Position numbers and translations under genes: made by a program. The notes under the pieces are model-generated. The model was not told where the DNA came from, did no database searches, and saw nothing but the letters and a program-made list of their open reading frames with translations. Of a DNA stretch of 64,000 nt, positions 36,401 through 49,007 are shown one piece after another. Each line of letters begins with the position of its first letter. Within the stretch, counting starts at the first letter, position 1. Origin of the DNA: Circinella minor (lineage: Eukaryota > Mucoromycota > Mucoromycetes > Mucorales > Lichtheimiaceae); contig JAEPRB010000034.1 in the NCBI GenBank assembly GCA_016758965.1, forward strand, positions 62,001 to 126,000, in the 5' to 3' direction.

Positions 36401-38376
36401 ATATCCATTATGAAGTTCCATTCAAAGGTGGTCCATTACATTTACTGAATGATATTTCTGGTATTGTCAAGCCTGGTCATTTGACTGCTTTGATGGGTTC
36501 ATCTGGCGCTGGTAAAACTACTCTTCTTGATGTATTGGCTAAACGTAAGACTATTGGTAAGGTTGATGGACGCGTCTACTTGAACAACGAAGCTTTGATG
36601 TCCGATTTCGAACGTATTACTGGTTATTGTGAACAAATGGATATTCATCAACCTGCTGTTACTGTCCGTGAAGCTATGCGATTCTCTGCCTATCTTCGTC
36701 AAGACAAGGATATTCCTGAAGCCGAAAAAAATGAATATGTTGAACAAATCATTACTCTTTTGGAAATGGAAGATATTGCTGATGCTCAAATTGGTGATGT
36801 TTCCCGTGGCGTTGGTATTTCTGTTGAAGAACGCAAACGTCTTACTATTGGTATGGAATTGGTTGCCAAACCCAAGCTTCTCTTTTTGGATGAACCTACC
36901 TCTGGTTTGGATGCTCAAAGTTCATACAATATTATCCGTTTCATTCGTAAATTGGCTGATGCCGGTTGGCCTGTCTTGTGTACTATTCATCAACCTTCTG
37001 CTATCTTGTTTGAGCATTTTGATCATTTATTGTTGCTTGTCCGTGGTGGTCGTACCGCTTATCATGGCGAAATTGGTAAGGATGCTCGTACTATGATAGA
37101 ATACTTTGAATCCAACGGTGGGCCTAAGTGTTCTCCAGAAGCCAATCCAGCTGAATATATTTTGGAAGTTGTTGGTGCTGGTACCGCTGGTAAAGCTACC
37201 CGTGATTGGGCTGATATCTGGGCTAGCTCACCTGAAGCACAAGCACTCGAAGACGAATTGGAAGAGATTCATCAACATGCTGAAAAGAACCCTACTCGCA
37301 AGTCTCTTACTTATGCGACTGGTTTTACATTCCAATTCTTGCTTGTATTCAAACGTATGACACTTGCTTACTGGCGTTCACCCGAATACAACATTGGTCG
37401 TTTTATTACTTTGATGTTTACTGCTTTGATTAATGGTTTTACCTACTGGAAGATGTCGTACACTAGCTCGGATATGCAAAACCGTCTGTTTGTATTGCTT
37501 TCTACTTTTATTATGGCCAATATTCTTATTATTCTTGCACAACCTAAATTTATGACTGAACGGTTATATTTCCGTCGTGAATATGCTTCACGTTTCTATG
37601 GTTGGATGCCATTCGCATTTTCTGCAATCTTGGTTGAAATTCCTTACATTCTGTTCTTGTGCGTCTTTTTCATGTGTGGTTTCTACTGGACCGCTGGATT
37701 AGTCAACACTCCTGAAGCATGTGGTTACTTCTATATTATTCTTGTTTTCTTTGTCTTCTGGGCTGTTACTCTTGGTTTCGTCATTGCTGGTGCTTCTGAA
37801 AGTCCACTCATGGCTTCTGTAATTAATCCTGTTATCATCTCAATGTTGATTCTTTTTGCAGGTTTGATGCAGACCCCTACTTCGATGCCTCACTTTTGGA
37901 GCTCTTGGATGTACTGGCTTGATCCATTCCACTATTATATTGAAGGTCTCGCGGTGAATGAGTTAGAAAACTTGCCTGTAATTTGTAACGATGCTGATTT
38001 TGTCGAATTTACTCCCCCCGCTGGTCAAACCTGTGGTGAATACACTGCCAACTTTTTCTCTTTTGGTGCTACAGGATACATCGAAGACACCAATGCTACA
38101 GACACATGTAAGTACTGCACTTACTCTTCGGGCAAGGAATATTATACAACAATGTACCAATGGGATGCTGGACATAAATGGCGTAATTTAGGTAAGTACC
38201 ATGGGATGGTTTAACTAGTTATATATTTTCTGCAATATGTATCATACTGCTATAACAATTTTGAAAACTAACAATTATGTTTTTTATAACAACTAGGTAT
38301 TTTGATTTGCTACTTCGCGTTCAATGTTCTTGTCTTTTTGGCACTCTGTTTCTGGAAGAGAAAGGGAAGACGCTAA
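33464..38376 (+). CDS. PDR-type (ABCG) full-size ABC transporter, ABC2
   Basis: Seven exons (33464-33590, 33694-33899, 33998-34332, 34428-35506, 35598-35841, 35937-38191, 38297-38376) give 1441 residues, the same length as ABC1 and with shared exons of identical size. The intron that splits the second membrane domain of ABC1 (30406-30504) is cleanly absent here, between codons for Leu and Ile near 37526. Motifs sit at the same positions as in ABC1: GRPGAGCTS, LSGGE and CWDCS in domain 1; GSSGAGKTT, ISVEERKRL and FLDEPTSGLD in domain 2. Like ABC1 it should be a plasma-membrane drug or lipid exporter. The N-terminal 45 residues and the linker are close to ABC1 (NDDRGSAETILEPIGTKGS), making these two the closest pair. 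Several long tracts are nearly identical to ABC1 or ABC3, suggesting gene conversion. Confidence 0.95.
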
Positions 38377-40147
38377 ATATGATTATGCTCTTTCTTCTTT
38401 CATTCTTATATTACATATATCGTTGATTCCATATTCATTTTTTGCATTTTATCTGTTCATGTATTTTTATCTCCATAACTACAAACACTCTCTGTACACA
38501 TAGCTTAAATCTTCTACTCCCTTAAACATCATGTACTTCATTACATTATAATATAATCTTTCATCATATTTTAGTTACTTTTATCTTTACTATCTAATAA
38601 AAAGTTCTGATTACCATTACCACTATTTTTTGCTTTGTACTTTCTGTGTTTAATACCAAAATCCATCATAGGCAAATAAATAATATGTATGTTTTCTACA
38701 AAAATCATTGACGGATTGAATGCAACTACCTATATTTTTTTTATATCTAACCAGCCAGGTTTGCTCAATAAAAGCTAGTTCATATATTATGCGTCGCTAC
38801 ACAGATTATAGCTACTATTTTAAAGCTTTTCCCATGGTCTTGACAATAGAAAGATATATATACGTTAAAATCTGATAGAGCTTTTTGTCAATACGTTCTC
38901 ATTATATAGCAATGTGCACGGGAATTAATGAACTAGACTTTTATGACCACCCTGTTATATATGTAACTTTATCGTTATAATAATCAATTTTGTCCAAACT
39001 CATGCAACAAAATTCAGAAAACTATAAAGCAATATCACGTCAGTTGCTTGTATCATAACCGTGGTAGTATTATAGATATAAAGCTCGATGGTCTATATAA
39101 CGTTTGGAATACGTAAAAATGAGAAATATTTACCAAATATTAAAAAATGATCTTTCAACATTTCTTGGCAGCAGCGTTTCTCCTTCTGGCGTTACACTAA
39201 AAATGATTAGAGCTTTTTACAAAAGGAAATGGAGATACATTGATGCATACTCCTACTGATGAATTATCAAATTGGTTGAAAAGTTTCTTCCTGTGAATAC
39301 ACATCCCATCGTCGTATTGGGTTGTATAATTGAAGAATAAGTATTAAATTATATATATATATATATATTATAACCTCTTTGGTATTATGATTTTTGCCCT
39401 GCAGCAAAGTTTTCTTTCAAATACACATCAACTTAATAAATCCCAAAATAATTGAGTTTGGTGTTAAGACGGTAAAGACAGTGTTCTTATATCATCAACA
39501 ACGCTTAACTAAAGTGGTACAAAGCAGCTTTGATAGAAGTTACTCCGATTGACATCTCTTCAAATTTTTTGTATTTTATGGGCACAGGCATGAACTGAAA
39601 ACATGTCGGTGTTACTAGCAGATTTTTTAGATGGTTTTTCTTTTTTATGTTCTCTTCCACCTTTTGTTTGTAATTGTTATCTACAGTGCTTTTTCATTCC
39701 GTATTGTTTTGAAGAAGTATAATTTCTCTCGTTGGTGGTAATGATACTGTTGCTCATGATAATAGTTAGTATCAAGTTTTTTTTTTACAAAATCTAAAAG
39801 ATGATACCCTGTTTGAATATTAATTTGCATGGTAGTATAATTACATGATTTAAGCTTTCTTGACTCAAATACGTAACCATGCCATTTGGAGAAATTAATT
39901 GCTTGATATATTCAACTATGGCCCTGATGTGTCGATTAGAATTAGGTCGCTCGTTTGCAAAAAAGGTGGTCCATTTTCAAAATTATATGTAGTTTGCTTT
40001 ATTTTGCGGGATCAGCTTTATTCTCCAGTACTGTATCACGTATAACTAGGATCCTTTAATAATATCATAAAAGCATATAATAACCCGTTCGTTCTGTTTA
40101 TGATATAAAAGACTTTTTAGATATGACACTTAAGATGCCATTTATAC

Positions 40148-40822
40148 CAGTGTTGGCAGTTTCCGACTTTCCGACCTGGCGGAACCCTCCCCTTTCCACA
40201 GTCGGAAACTGACAGAAATATATAACATTATAGAGCTGGCATCAGTAAACATAAATATGCTACATCATATTAAATAAAAGTAATTTGGTTCTTTTATATT
40301 TTTAATCCATTATATCTGTTACTATCACTATTATTATAACGTTATAATATATGATCCACAACACGAACAATAGAAATATATAGTATAATAACACAGAAAT
40401 GACAATAATGATTTTTTTAAACCCCTGGTTTTACATTGATATATAGATGTTGTGCAAGCAAATAATAGCTTCAACATAAATATTGCGCGTTGTTCAGTAA
40501 ATTGGCTTCACAGGTTAAAGCCCGACTCGATTGTCAATGCACAAGAGCTAAATTTATCAGTTACGTGATCTATATACAGAGGAGTAGGATTTTTATGCAG
40601 ACAAACCTAGACTTTAGAGATAACAATGAGGCTCACTCAGCAGAAGTAAAATAGACATTTGAATATCTTTTTTCATAACTTAAATATAAATATATACTCT
40701 CACCCTATCTCTCTTTCTTATTATTATTTTATTAATGAAACTTTTCATCTTATAATTCCATAAACATATTGATTGAATGAAAAAGGTTTCCGCCTTTTCC
40801 ACCAGTCGGAAACCCAACACTG
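40148..40822. mobile_element. non-autonomous hAT element (MITE)
   Basis: Inverted termini CAGTGTTGGCAGTTTCCGAC (40148-40167) and the reverse complement of 40804-40822 (CAGTGTTGGGTTTCCGACT) match apart from a 2-base gap. An identical 8-base target duplication, ATTTATAC, flanks both ends (40140-40147 and 40823-40830). Terminal CAGTGTTG and an 8-bp duplication are diagnostic of the hAT superfamily. The 675-base interior has no transposase frame. A second copy of the terminal motif, inverted, lies just inside the left end (about 40199-40214) and could form a subterminal hairpin. Confidence 0.9.
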
Positions 40823-41607
40823 ATTTATACTACCCAGATACTGATTTACTGAGTTAAACACCTTTTCATCACAGTTAGCGTAAAAAAATGGAACGTGAGA
40901 AGGCTTGGTGAAATAAGTAACCTATCTATATAAAAGTGACACTTGCTTGGAAAATATTGCTTATCTTATTACGAGATCCCGATAAACATCAAAGGACCCA
41001 ACATTTCTTCAAAAATATTTGCTGTTCCCTGATCTTTGTTGAACAGAAAAAAAATGTAATTGGAAAAAAAATGACACGTCTGTGTAATGGTTTGCTGAAT
41101 TGATTGGACCATATCATTTGAAAGTTTATAAGTAAACGGCTACATGGCCGAGAAAAATAAAAGTGAAGTCCGAAAAGGGTAAAGGCTTCTGTATTTTAGC
41201 AGTGAATAAATAACATAATTTTTATATCTCGATCAATTCAGGGTTAAAAAACCAAGGTGTTTGCCGTTTCCCCAAAAGTCACCTGATGATGTTGATAAAC
41301 AATGATTTTCGGTAGAATCGTTTTCGCGAAAAGGATCGAACCAGGATGGACCACGAAAATTACAACATATCGATATGCAAAAACAGGAAAAGAGAAAGCG
41401 AGAAAACATACAGTAGTAACTAAGTCCAAAAACATTTTTTTGGATCACTAACGGTCCTGCCTAGCTATGTACAAATTGCTTTTTATGGGTATAAGCCGTC
41501 ACGTTGATGAGTACATTTTGTAAAGGGAACATTAGATTGTATAATAGATTTTTATCAAACAGTTACTACCATTTCCATCCGGCATTATTTTTTAGTACAA
41601 AGTATGA

Positions 41608-41805
41608 TTGATAATCCATGGATCGCCTAATAACAAAGCTGAAATTATAAGAAGTTACGATCCAATAATGCTTCCTATTATACGTCAGTTGGTTCTTTTT
41701 GTTACTCACTTTCGTATGGTTGGCGTAGAATTTTTATCATTGTTTGTTAGAGATAGATCACAACCACCTAGAGTAAGACTGTATCATAGCAAAGCATATG
41801 ATTGA
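41608..41805 (+). pseudogene. coding-like gene remnant, 65 codons
   Basis: An open frame without an ATG start, ending at a TGA. It has convincing amino-acid composition, for example DPIMLPIIRQLVLFVTHFRM and FLSLFVRDRSQPPRVRLYHS. No neighbouring exons could be attached. It is probably a relic of a repeated or transposon-borne gene. I do not recognise the family. Confidence 0.3.
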
Positions 41806-43062
41806 AACCACGCATAAAAATAATCCGACTTTTATTCCATATGTCGACAAGCACTCTATTTTACTGGTAAATGTCGTCAGTATATGTCTTTCAAAAATCG
41901 ACCATTGTAGCAAATGATGTATCATTCGGTTAAATAAAAGGTACAGTATCACATGTATAAGACAAATAATGCAGCAGTATTAAATAATTTTGGTGCAAGA
42001 TATCGGGCCTATTTAATTACCATTAGATTTCTTAAAAATTTAGTAGTAAGTCATTCCTTCGCTGTATGCAATTTTAAGAATATCTTTATTATTACGTATT
42101 TTAGATAAACACATATTTCTTTATGGTAAATATAATACAAAAATGAAATAATAGTAACAATAACTGTTGTTGTATGTTTACTATTACTTATTCCAAAAAG
42201 TCCGTACTGCGAACCACCCCTTACAGCTGATAAAATTTAGGTGTATCATGTCTGCTCCACATATGTTTTATAATACTAATATAGATTTTTTTTTAAACGG
42301 GAATAAAGTAGTCCCGTAATTTATCATTGTGTAAATTGCCCATAAAAGTTCCTTTATGGATTCTAGGGTGTGTAAATGATGAATCGGCAACGGGAAATAA
42401 GATTCGTACTTCACTTAACAACACACGGATCACCTTACCTTCCCTCCCGACTTATATAATACTACGCATATCATTACCAAATGAGTGAAATATATTTCCA
42501 ATGACATCCAAGTTAAAATATTGAAAAAAGCCAAACCGTTTATAGGCGTGTATTCAGTTTGAATACGCGAACTATTTACTGCGCCATGTTTCAATGAATT
42601 CTGCTCTCTACAGATCAAAGTCAATCCGCCGCAGCGCACCTCAAAGCACAACATAGCATCAATTTATGTTACACAAACGTGTGGAAACGGTCGAATAATT
42701 TTTCCGTCCCGTGTCCAACCAACCATCTCCGCGATCACAGATCACAGAATTGTTACCGCTTCCATATTGTGAACTCAAAATAAAAATAAAGCGACAAAAC
42801 AGCGCGATAAAGGCGTTTCTTGTTATTACTGTTGTTAATAGAAACGGAATCAATTGTACTGTCTAACAACAAACTGAAAACATTTTTCGTAATTGTAGCA
42901 AAAGATTGACATATGATGCAGTATGTCGGAAACAAAAAGTGTATACAATGAGGCCTGAGTTGAACAAGAAAGTTCAAACGGAAAGTAGTGCAGAGTCAAC
43001 AAAAAAAGAAAAGAATGGTTTAAAAACAGTTTTTCTTGCAGTTCTGGGACACTCTAAAAGAG

Positions 43063-43070
43063 TATAAATA
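43063..43070 (+). promoter_or_regulatory. TATA box of ABC3
   Basis: TATAAATA about 160 bases before the start codon, a longer leader than in ABC1 and ABC2. Pyrimidine-rich sequence follows. Confidence 0.45.
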
Positions 43071-43230
43071 CAGTAAGATGTTTTCCAGTAGTTTCATTTT
43101 ACCACCTTTTTTCTCCACTTTTTTACACATATATATTTAACCTCCTGGAAAACAACACCCCCGTTTCTGTTTATTTTTTTTCTTCAACTTTATTTAACAT
43201 AATCATATAATATAAAGATCAAATTATATT

Positions 43231-46200
43231 ATGGTGAAAGATCCTGGATCTGTTGTACCACCATCAGTTGCCGATTCAGTTGATACAATCACAGATACTG
43301 CTGGACGTGATGGTGGTTTTGGTGAACCCGACGCCAATGCCGTTGATGTTGAAGGTGAGACAATATGATCTAATATAATACACTTTGAATTTTCTCTTCT
43401 ACATGCGGATTTTAGTTTATTAATATCCCTTTTATACGATTTGAAACTTCTAATAGCGGCCATTGAGGAGTATAACGAATTGAAAAAAGAATTATCGCGA
43501 ATTAGTCGACGCTCCTCGACTCAAGAAAGTAAACTTGAAGAAGGTGTTGTTACTCAAGAAGAATTTAATTTGGATGAATTTTTACACAGCATGTCGTATG
43601 AAAATCAACAAGCTGGTACAACACCTAAACACCTGGGCTTAATCTGGAAGCATTTGACAGTCGAGGTAAAAAAAAATTGCTTCTTTTTTCTCATGTGAAT
43701 TTATTTACCAATATATATTTATATGTATAAACTTAATATTCAATAACTATCAGGGGTTGGGTGCAGATGCACATACAATTGCTACCGTTTTCAGTGATCT
43801 TTTTAAAGTACTTCGGCCATGGAGATATTTTGGGATCGGATTAGGTGGTAGCAAAAAAACAATCTTGCGCGGCTTGACTGGATTTTGCAAAGATGGCGAA
43901 ATGCTTTTAGTTTTAGGCCGACCTGGTGCCGGATGTTCAACGTTACTCAAAGTCTTGGCTAATATGCGTGCTTCTTACACTAAAATTGGAGGGGAAATAA
44001 GCTATGGTGGTATCGATCCTGTCACTTTTGCCGACCAATATCGCGGTCAAGTAGTTTATAATGAAGAAGAAGATCAGCATTATCCAACGTAATTGATAGT
44101 AATTTTTTTATTAATTAATTTTTTATTTTAATAATCGATAAAACTGGGTATGCTCACTAACGAAGAGTTACTGTACTATATACATAGTCTTACCTTGAAG
44201 CAAACTCTACAATTTGCATTACGAACAAAAACCCCAGGAAATCGTCTTCCTGATGAAACCAAAAATGATTTCGTTAACAAACTTATTTATCTACTTGGTA
44301 ATATGCTTGGTTTGACAAAACAAATGGAAACACTGGTTGGTAACGCCTTTGTACGTGGTCTTTCTGGTGGTGAACGCAAACGTCTTTCCATTGCTGAAGT
44401 CATGACAACTCAAAGTTCCATTAACTGTTGGGATTGTTCTACACGTGGTCTTGATGCGGCTTCCGCGCTTGACTATGTTCGATCTCTTCGTATTATGACT
44501 GACGTATTCAACAAGACAACTGTTGCTACCTTATATCAAGCGTCTAACAATATTTTCGACTTGTTTGACAAGGTATTATTACTCGACGATGGCTATTGTA
44601 TTTATTTCGGTCCTGTCAATAAGGCCAAACCCTACTTTGAAAACCTCGGTTTCCACTGTCCACCTCGTAAATCCACTCCTGATTTCTTGACTGGTCTGTG
44701 TAACCCATTGGAACGTGAGGTCAAACCAGGATTCGAAAAAGATATTCCCCAACATGCTTCTGAGTTTCAGGAACGGTTTTATGAATCCGATATCTATAAA
44801 AGCATGATTGCTGAACTTGAAGCATATGAAGAAAAGGTTCATCATGAACAACCCGCTGAGAAATTCAAGGAAGCTGTTGCTGAAGAACACCAAAAACATG
44901 CTCCAAAAAAGCATCCTTATACTGCTTCTTTTTACCAACAAGTCAAAGCACTTACTATTCGTCAATATTATTTACTTATCAAAGATTATCAAGCTCTCAT
45001 TTCTCGCTATGGAACAATTCTTATTCAAGGTCTTATCACTGCATCCTGTTTTTTTAATATTCCATTGACTGGTATCGGTGCCTTTTCTCGTAGTGGTGCT
45101 TTGCTTTTTGCCGTTTTGTTTAATGCATTTATTTCCCAATCGGAACTTGTTAATTTTTTGATGGGCAGACCAATTCTTGAGAAACACAAACATTTTGCAA
45201 TGTATCGTCCATCTGCTTTTTATATTGCTCAAGTAATTATGGATGTACCGTATGCCATTGTTCAAGGTAAATTACTTACCTTCTTAGTACAGAATCACAT
45301 ATCTCAAAAACAACGTTTATACTTAATTTTAATTTTTATCTGTTCTCTAGTTCTATTGTTTCAAATCTGTTCGTACTTTATGATGGGTCTTAACTTAACC
45401 GCTGGTCGATTTTTTACCTATTTTATCACCTTATTCTTTATTAATATGATGATGAACGGCTTTTTCCGATTTTTTGGTGCTATTACAACGAGTTTCTTCT
45501 TTGCAACTCAAGTTTCTGGTGTTTTGCTTATTTCATCGGTTATTTACACTGGTTACGTTGTACCATACAACTTTATGCATCCATGGTTGTTCTGGTAAGT
45601 AAATACATTTATATAATTATCAATTTATATTGGTCGTTATATCATTACGTACTCACAGTATAATATCTTATCTAAATCTTCTAATTTAATAATAAATAGG
45701 GTTTATTGGATTAATCCCCTTGCTTATGGCTACAAGGCGTTGCTCGTAAATGAAATGGCAGGCCAGATATATTCATGTGAAGGTTTAGGTAACTCTGTGC
45801 CCTTTGGATCTGGTTATGAAGACTGGAATCATAAAGTCTGTACTATGAAAGGTGGTACGTCCGGTGAAAACTTTGTACGCGGTGATGATTATTTGCGTAG
45901 TCAACTTAGTTATGAGCCAAACCATCTTTGGGCTCCTGATTTTGTGGCCTGTGTCGGTTTTTTTATCTTGTTTACTGCAGCAACTGCATTGGCTATGGAG
46001 TATATTAGTACCAACAAGGGTGGTGCTCTCACCAAGCTTTATGTTCCCGGGAAAGCTCCTAAGCCACGTACAACTGAAGAAGAAGATGAACGTCGTCGTA
46101 AACAGGCCGATATTACCGACAACATGGGTAGTATCTCCACTGGTACAACATTTACATGGCAGCATATTAATTATGAAGTTCCATTTAAAGGTGGTCCATT

Positions 46201-48126
46201 GCAATTGCTCAATGATATTTCCGGTATTGTCAAGCCTGGTCATTTGACTGCTTTGATGGGTTCATCTGGCGCTGGTAAAACTACTCTTCTTGATGTATTG
46301 GCTAAACGTAAGACTATTGGTAAGGTTGATGGACGCGTCTACTTGAACAACGAAGCTTTGATGTCCGATTTCGAACGTATTACTGGTTATTGTGAACAAA
46401 TGGATATTCATCAACCTGCTGTTACTGTCCGTGAAGCTATGCGATTCTCTGCCTATCTTCGTCAAGACAAGGATATTCCTGAAGCCGAAAAAGATGAATA
46501 TGTTGAACAAATTATAACTCTTTTGGAAATGGAAGATATTGCTGACGCTCAAATTGGCGATGTTTCGCAAGGTGCTGGTATTTCTGTTGAAGAACGCAAA
46601 CGTCTTACTATTGGTATGGAATTGGTTGCCAAACCCAAGCTTCTCTTTTTGGATGAGCCTACCTCTGGCTTGGATGCTCAAAGTTCATACAATATTATCC
46701 GTTTCATTCGTAAATTGGCTGATGCCGGTTGGCCTGTCTTGTGTACTATTCATCAACCTTCTGCCATCTTGTTTGAGCATTTTGATCATTTGCTGTTACT
46801 TGTTCGTGGCGGTCGTACCGCTTACCATGGTGAGATTGGTCCTGATGCTCGTACCATGATTGACTATTTTGAATCCAATGGTGGACCAAAGTGTTCTCCT
46901 AATGCAAACCCTGCTGAATATATTTTGGAAGTCGTTGGTGCTGGTACAGCAGGCAAGGCAAAACGTGATTGGGCTGATATTTGGAAAAAATCGATCCAAG
47001 CTAAACTACTTGATGACGAATTAGAAGATATTCATCGAAACGCGAACCAAAACCCTAAGCGTAATGCACTTACCTATGCTACTGGATTTTGGTATCAGTT
47101 CTGGCTGGTGCATAATCGTATGATGCTTGTCTACTGGCGTTCGCCTGATTACAACATCGGTCGTTTTATTACCTTGATGTTTACCGCTTTGCTCAGTGGG
47201 TTCACATATTGGAAGATTTCTTTTACGTCGTCTGACATGCAAAACCGACTTTTTGTTTTGTTCTCAACATTCATTATGGCTAACATTCTTGTAAGTACTT
47301 CTCTTTTTTGTCTTTACAGTAACTAGTTTTCACAGTTCGTTGTATTGATTATTATTCTTCGTGTTGTGATTATTTTTAATAGATTATTCTTGCTCAACCC
47401 AAGTTTATGACTGAACGTTTATACTTCCGTCGTGAATATGCTTCGCGTTTCTATGGATGGATGCCTTTTGCTTTCACATCCGTCCTTGTTGAAATTCCTT
47501 ATATTTTGTTTTTGAGCGCATTCTTTATGGGCGGTATGTACTGGACTACTGGGCTTGTCAATACCCCAGAAGCATGCGGTTATTTTTATCTCATGTTGAT
47601 CCTCTTTGTGTTCTGGGCTGTCACACTAGGATTTGTGATCGCATCTGTGGCAGAAATTCCGACTATGGCTGCTGTGATCAATCCGTTGGTTATTTCCATG
47701 CTTATTTTATTCGCTGGTTTGATGCAAACTGCATCAGCTATGCCTCGTTTCTGGAGTTCTTGGATGTACTGGCTCAATCCTTTCCATTATTATATTGAAG
47801 GTCTTGCTGTCAATGAAATGGCAGATTTACCTGTTATCTGTAACGACATCGATTTTGTCAAGTTTTCACCACCTACAGGGCAAACATGTGGAGAATATCT
47901 TTCCAGTTTCTTTGCCAACGGTGCTCCCGGTTACGTGAACAATCCTAACGCTACTGATATCTGTGATTATTGTACATTTAAAAGTGGTCCTGAGTATTAT
48001 GAATTGACCTTTGGATGGTCCGCCGACAACAAGTGGCGAGATATCGGAGTGATCGCTGCCTTTTTTGTCTTCAACGTACTTGTATTCCTTGCTCTTTGTT
48101 ACTGGAAGCGTTTAGGCAGACGTTAA
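43231..48126 (+). CDS. PDR-type (ABCG) full-size ABC transporter, ABC3
   Basis: Seven exons (43231-43354, 43457-43665, 43754-44088, 44188-45266, 45351-45594, 45700-47290, 47383-48126) give 1441 residues. This copy keeps the intron in the second membrane domain but has lost the last intron present in ABC1 and ABC2, so its C-terminus (CYWKRLGRR) is read without interruption. Domain 1: GRPGAGCST (Cys for Lys), LSGGE, CWDCS. Domain 2: GSSGAGKTT, ISVEERKRL, FLDEPTSGLD. The N-terminal 40 residues differ strongly from ABC1/ABC2, and the second membrane domain and last extracellular loop are also the most diverged, so substrate range or regulation may differ. Its domain 2 core is nearly identical in DNA to that of ABC2. 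Predicted function is ATP-driven efflux at the plasma membrane. Confidence 0.95.
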
Positions 48127-49007
48127 AAAGTTTCTTTTTTACGCCAAACTCTCACCTACATTAAACATATTTCCTCATAATATTCCTAACATGTATACAC
48201 AAAAGAAAATTACAACAAACCCTTTCCAGGCATTATAGATCACTCCTTTCTTTTCACACACACACTTAATTTTGTAAAACCTATTTTTTTTTGCATTTCC
48301 TTCTCTCTTTTATATTATATTTTTTGGAAATATCTGTAGTATTATTAGCATTATTTAACATACGTATTTTTATAATATTATTCTACACTTACTTTGTATA
48401 ATATTTTGTTCGATAAAAAGATAAATAATAGAACCAGTTTTATTAATTTAACTGTTATAGTGAGTCTGGGGTTGTTGACAAGAGGTTTATTGGGATCAAG
48501 GCTGTTGTACTGCATCGGATTTTTTGTGTTCCCATGCTTGTGTGAGAAAAAAACGATTTTAGTGATACGAGAAAATCAGAATATGTCATCTTTCATTATT
48601 TCTACTGTTTAAAGATAGCAAAATATCCATATTGATCTTAGTGCACGGGCATTTCAAATTGACCGAGGAAAAGTATAATAATGCATATGTTGTTGTCAAG
48701 GAAACAAACATGTAAATTGGGTATTTACTCAGTAAAAAAAAAAAGATGGAGAAAAAAAAACAAATTTACACAAAGAAACTTTATTTTGTTTCTTGTGTGA
48801 TAATCGTGCTTACCACTTATATTATTTTATTATACATCTTGTTCATATTTCTGAAAGCTTGTTAGAGTTCAGATTCACATATAAAAGAAGCGGTCACTTC
48901 TTAAGAAAAGAAAGAAGGTTGTCTTTAAATTTCATATATCTCTTTTTTTTATTTTCTAAACCCACTCTTCCTTTTGACACTTCCATTAAAAAAAAGAAAG
49001 GGGGAAC
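48127..49007. other. intergenic region between ABC3 and the symporter gene
   Basis: AT-rich spacer with no gene seen. It should contain the ABC3 3' UTR and the symporter promoter. Confidence 0.55.
48880..48887 (+). promoter_or_regulatory. TATA box of the symporter gene
   Basis: TATAAAAG about 120 bases before the start codon, followed by a pyrimidine-rich stretch near 48935-48985. Confidence 0.5.

Larger units (their letters stand above)
38377..43230. other. long spacer between ABC2 and ABC3
   Basis: About 4.9 kb without an intact gene. It contains a (TA)n run (about 39352-39369), a non-autonomous hAT element (40148-40822) and a coding-like remnant (41608-41805). The final 200 bases are the probable ABC3 promoter. 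Confidence 0.6.

Noticed and set aside
41320..41370. tRNA-like B-box (GGTTCGATCC on the minus strand)
   Set aside because: No matching A-box, acceptor stem or anticodon arm at the right distances.
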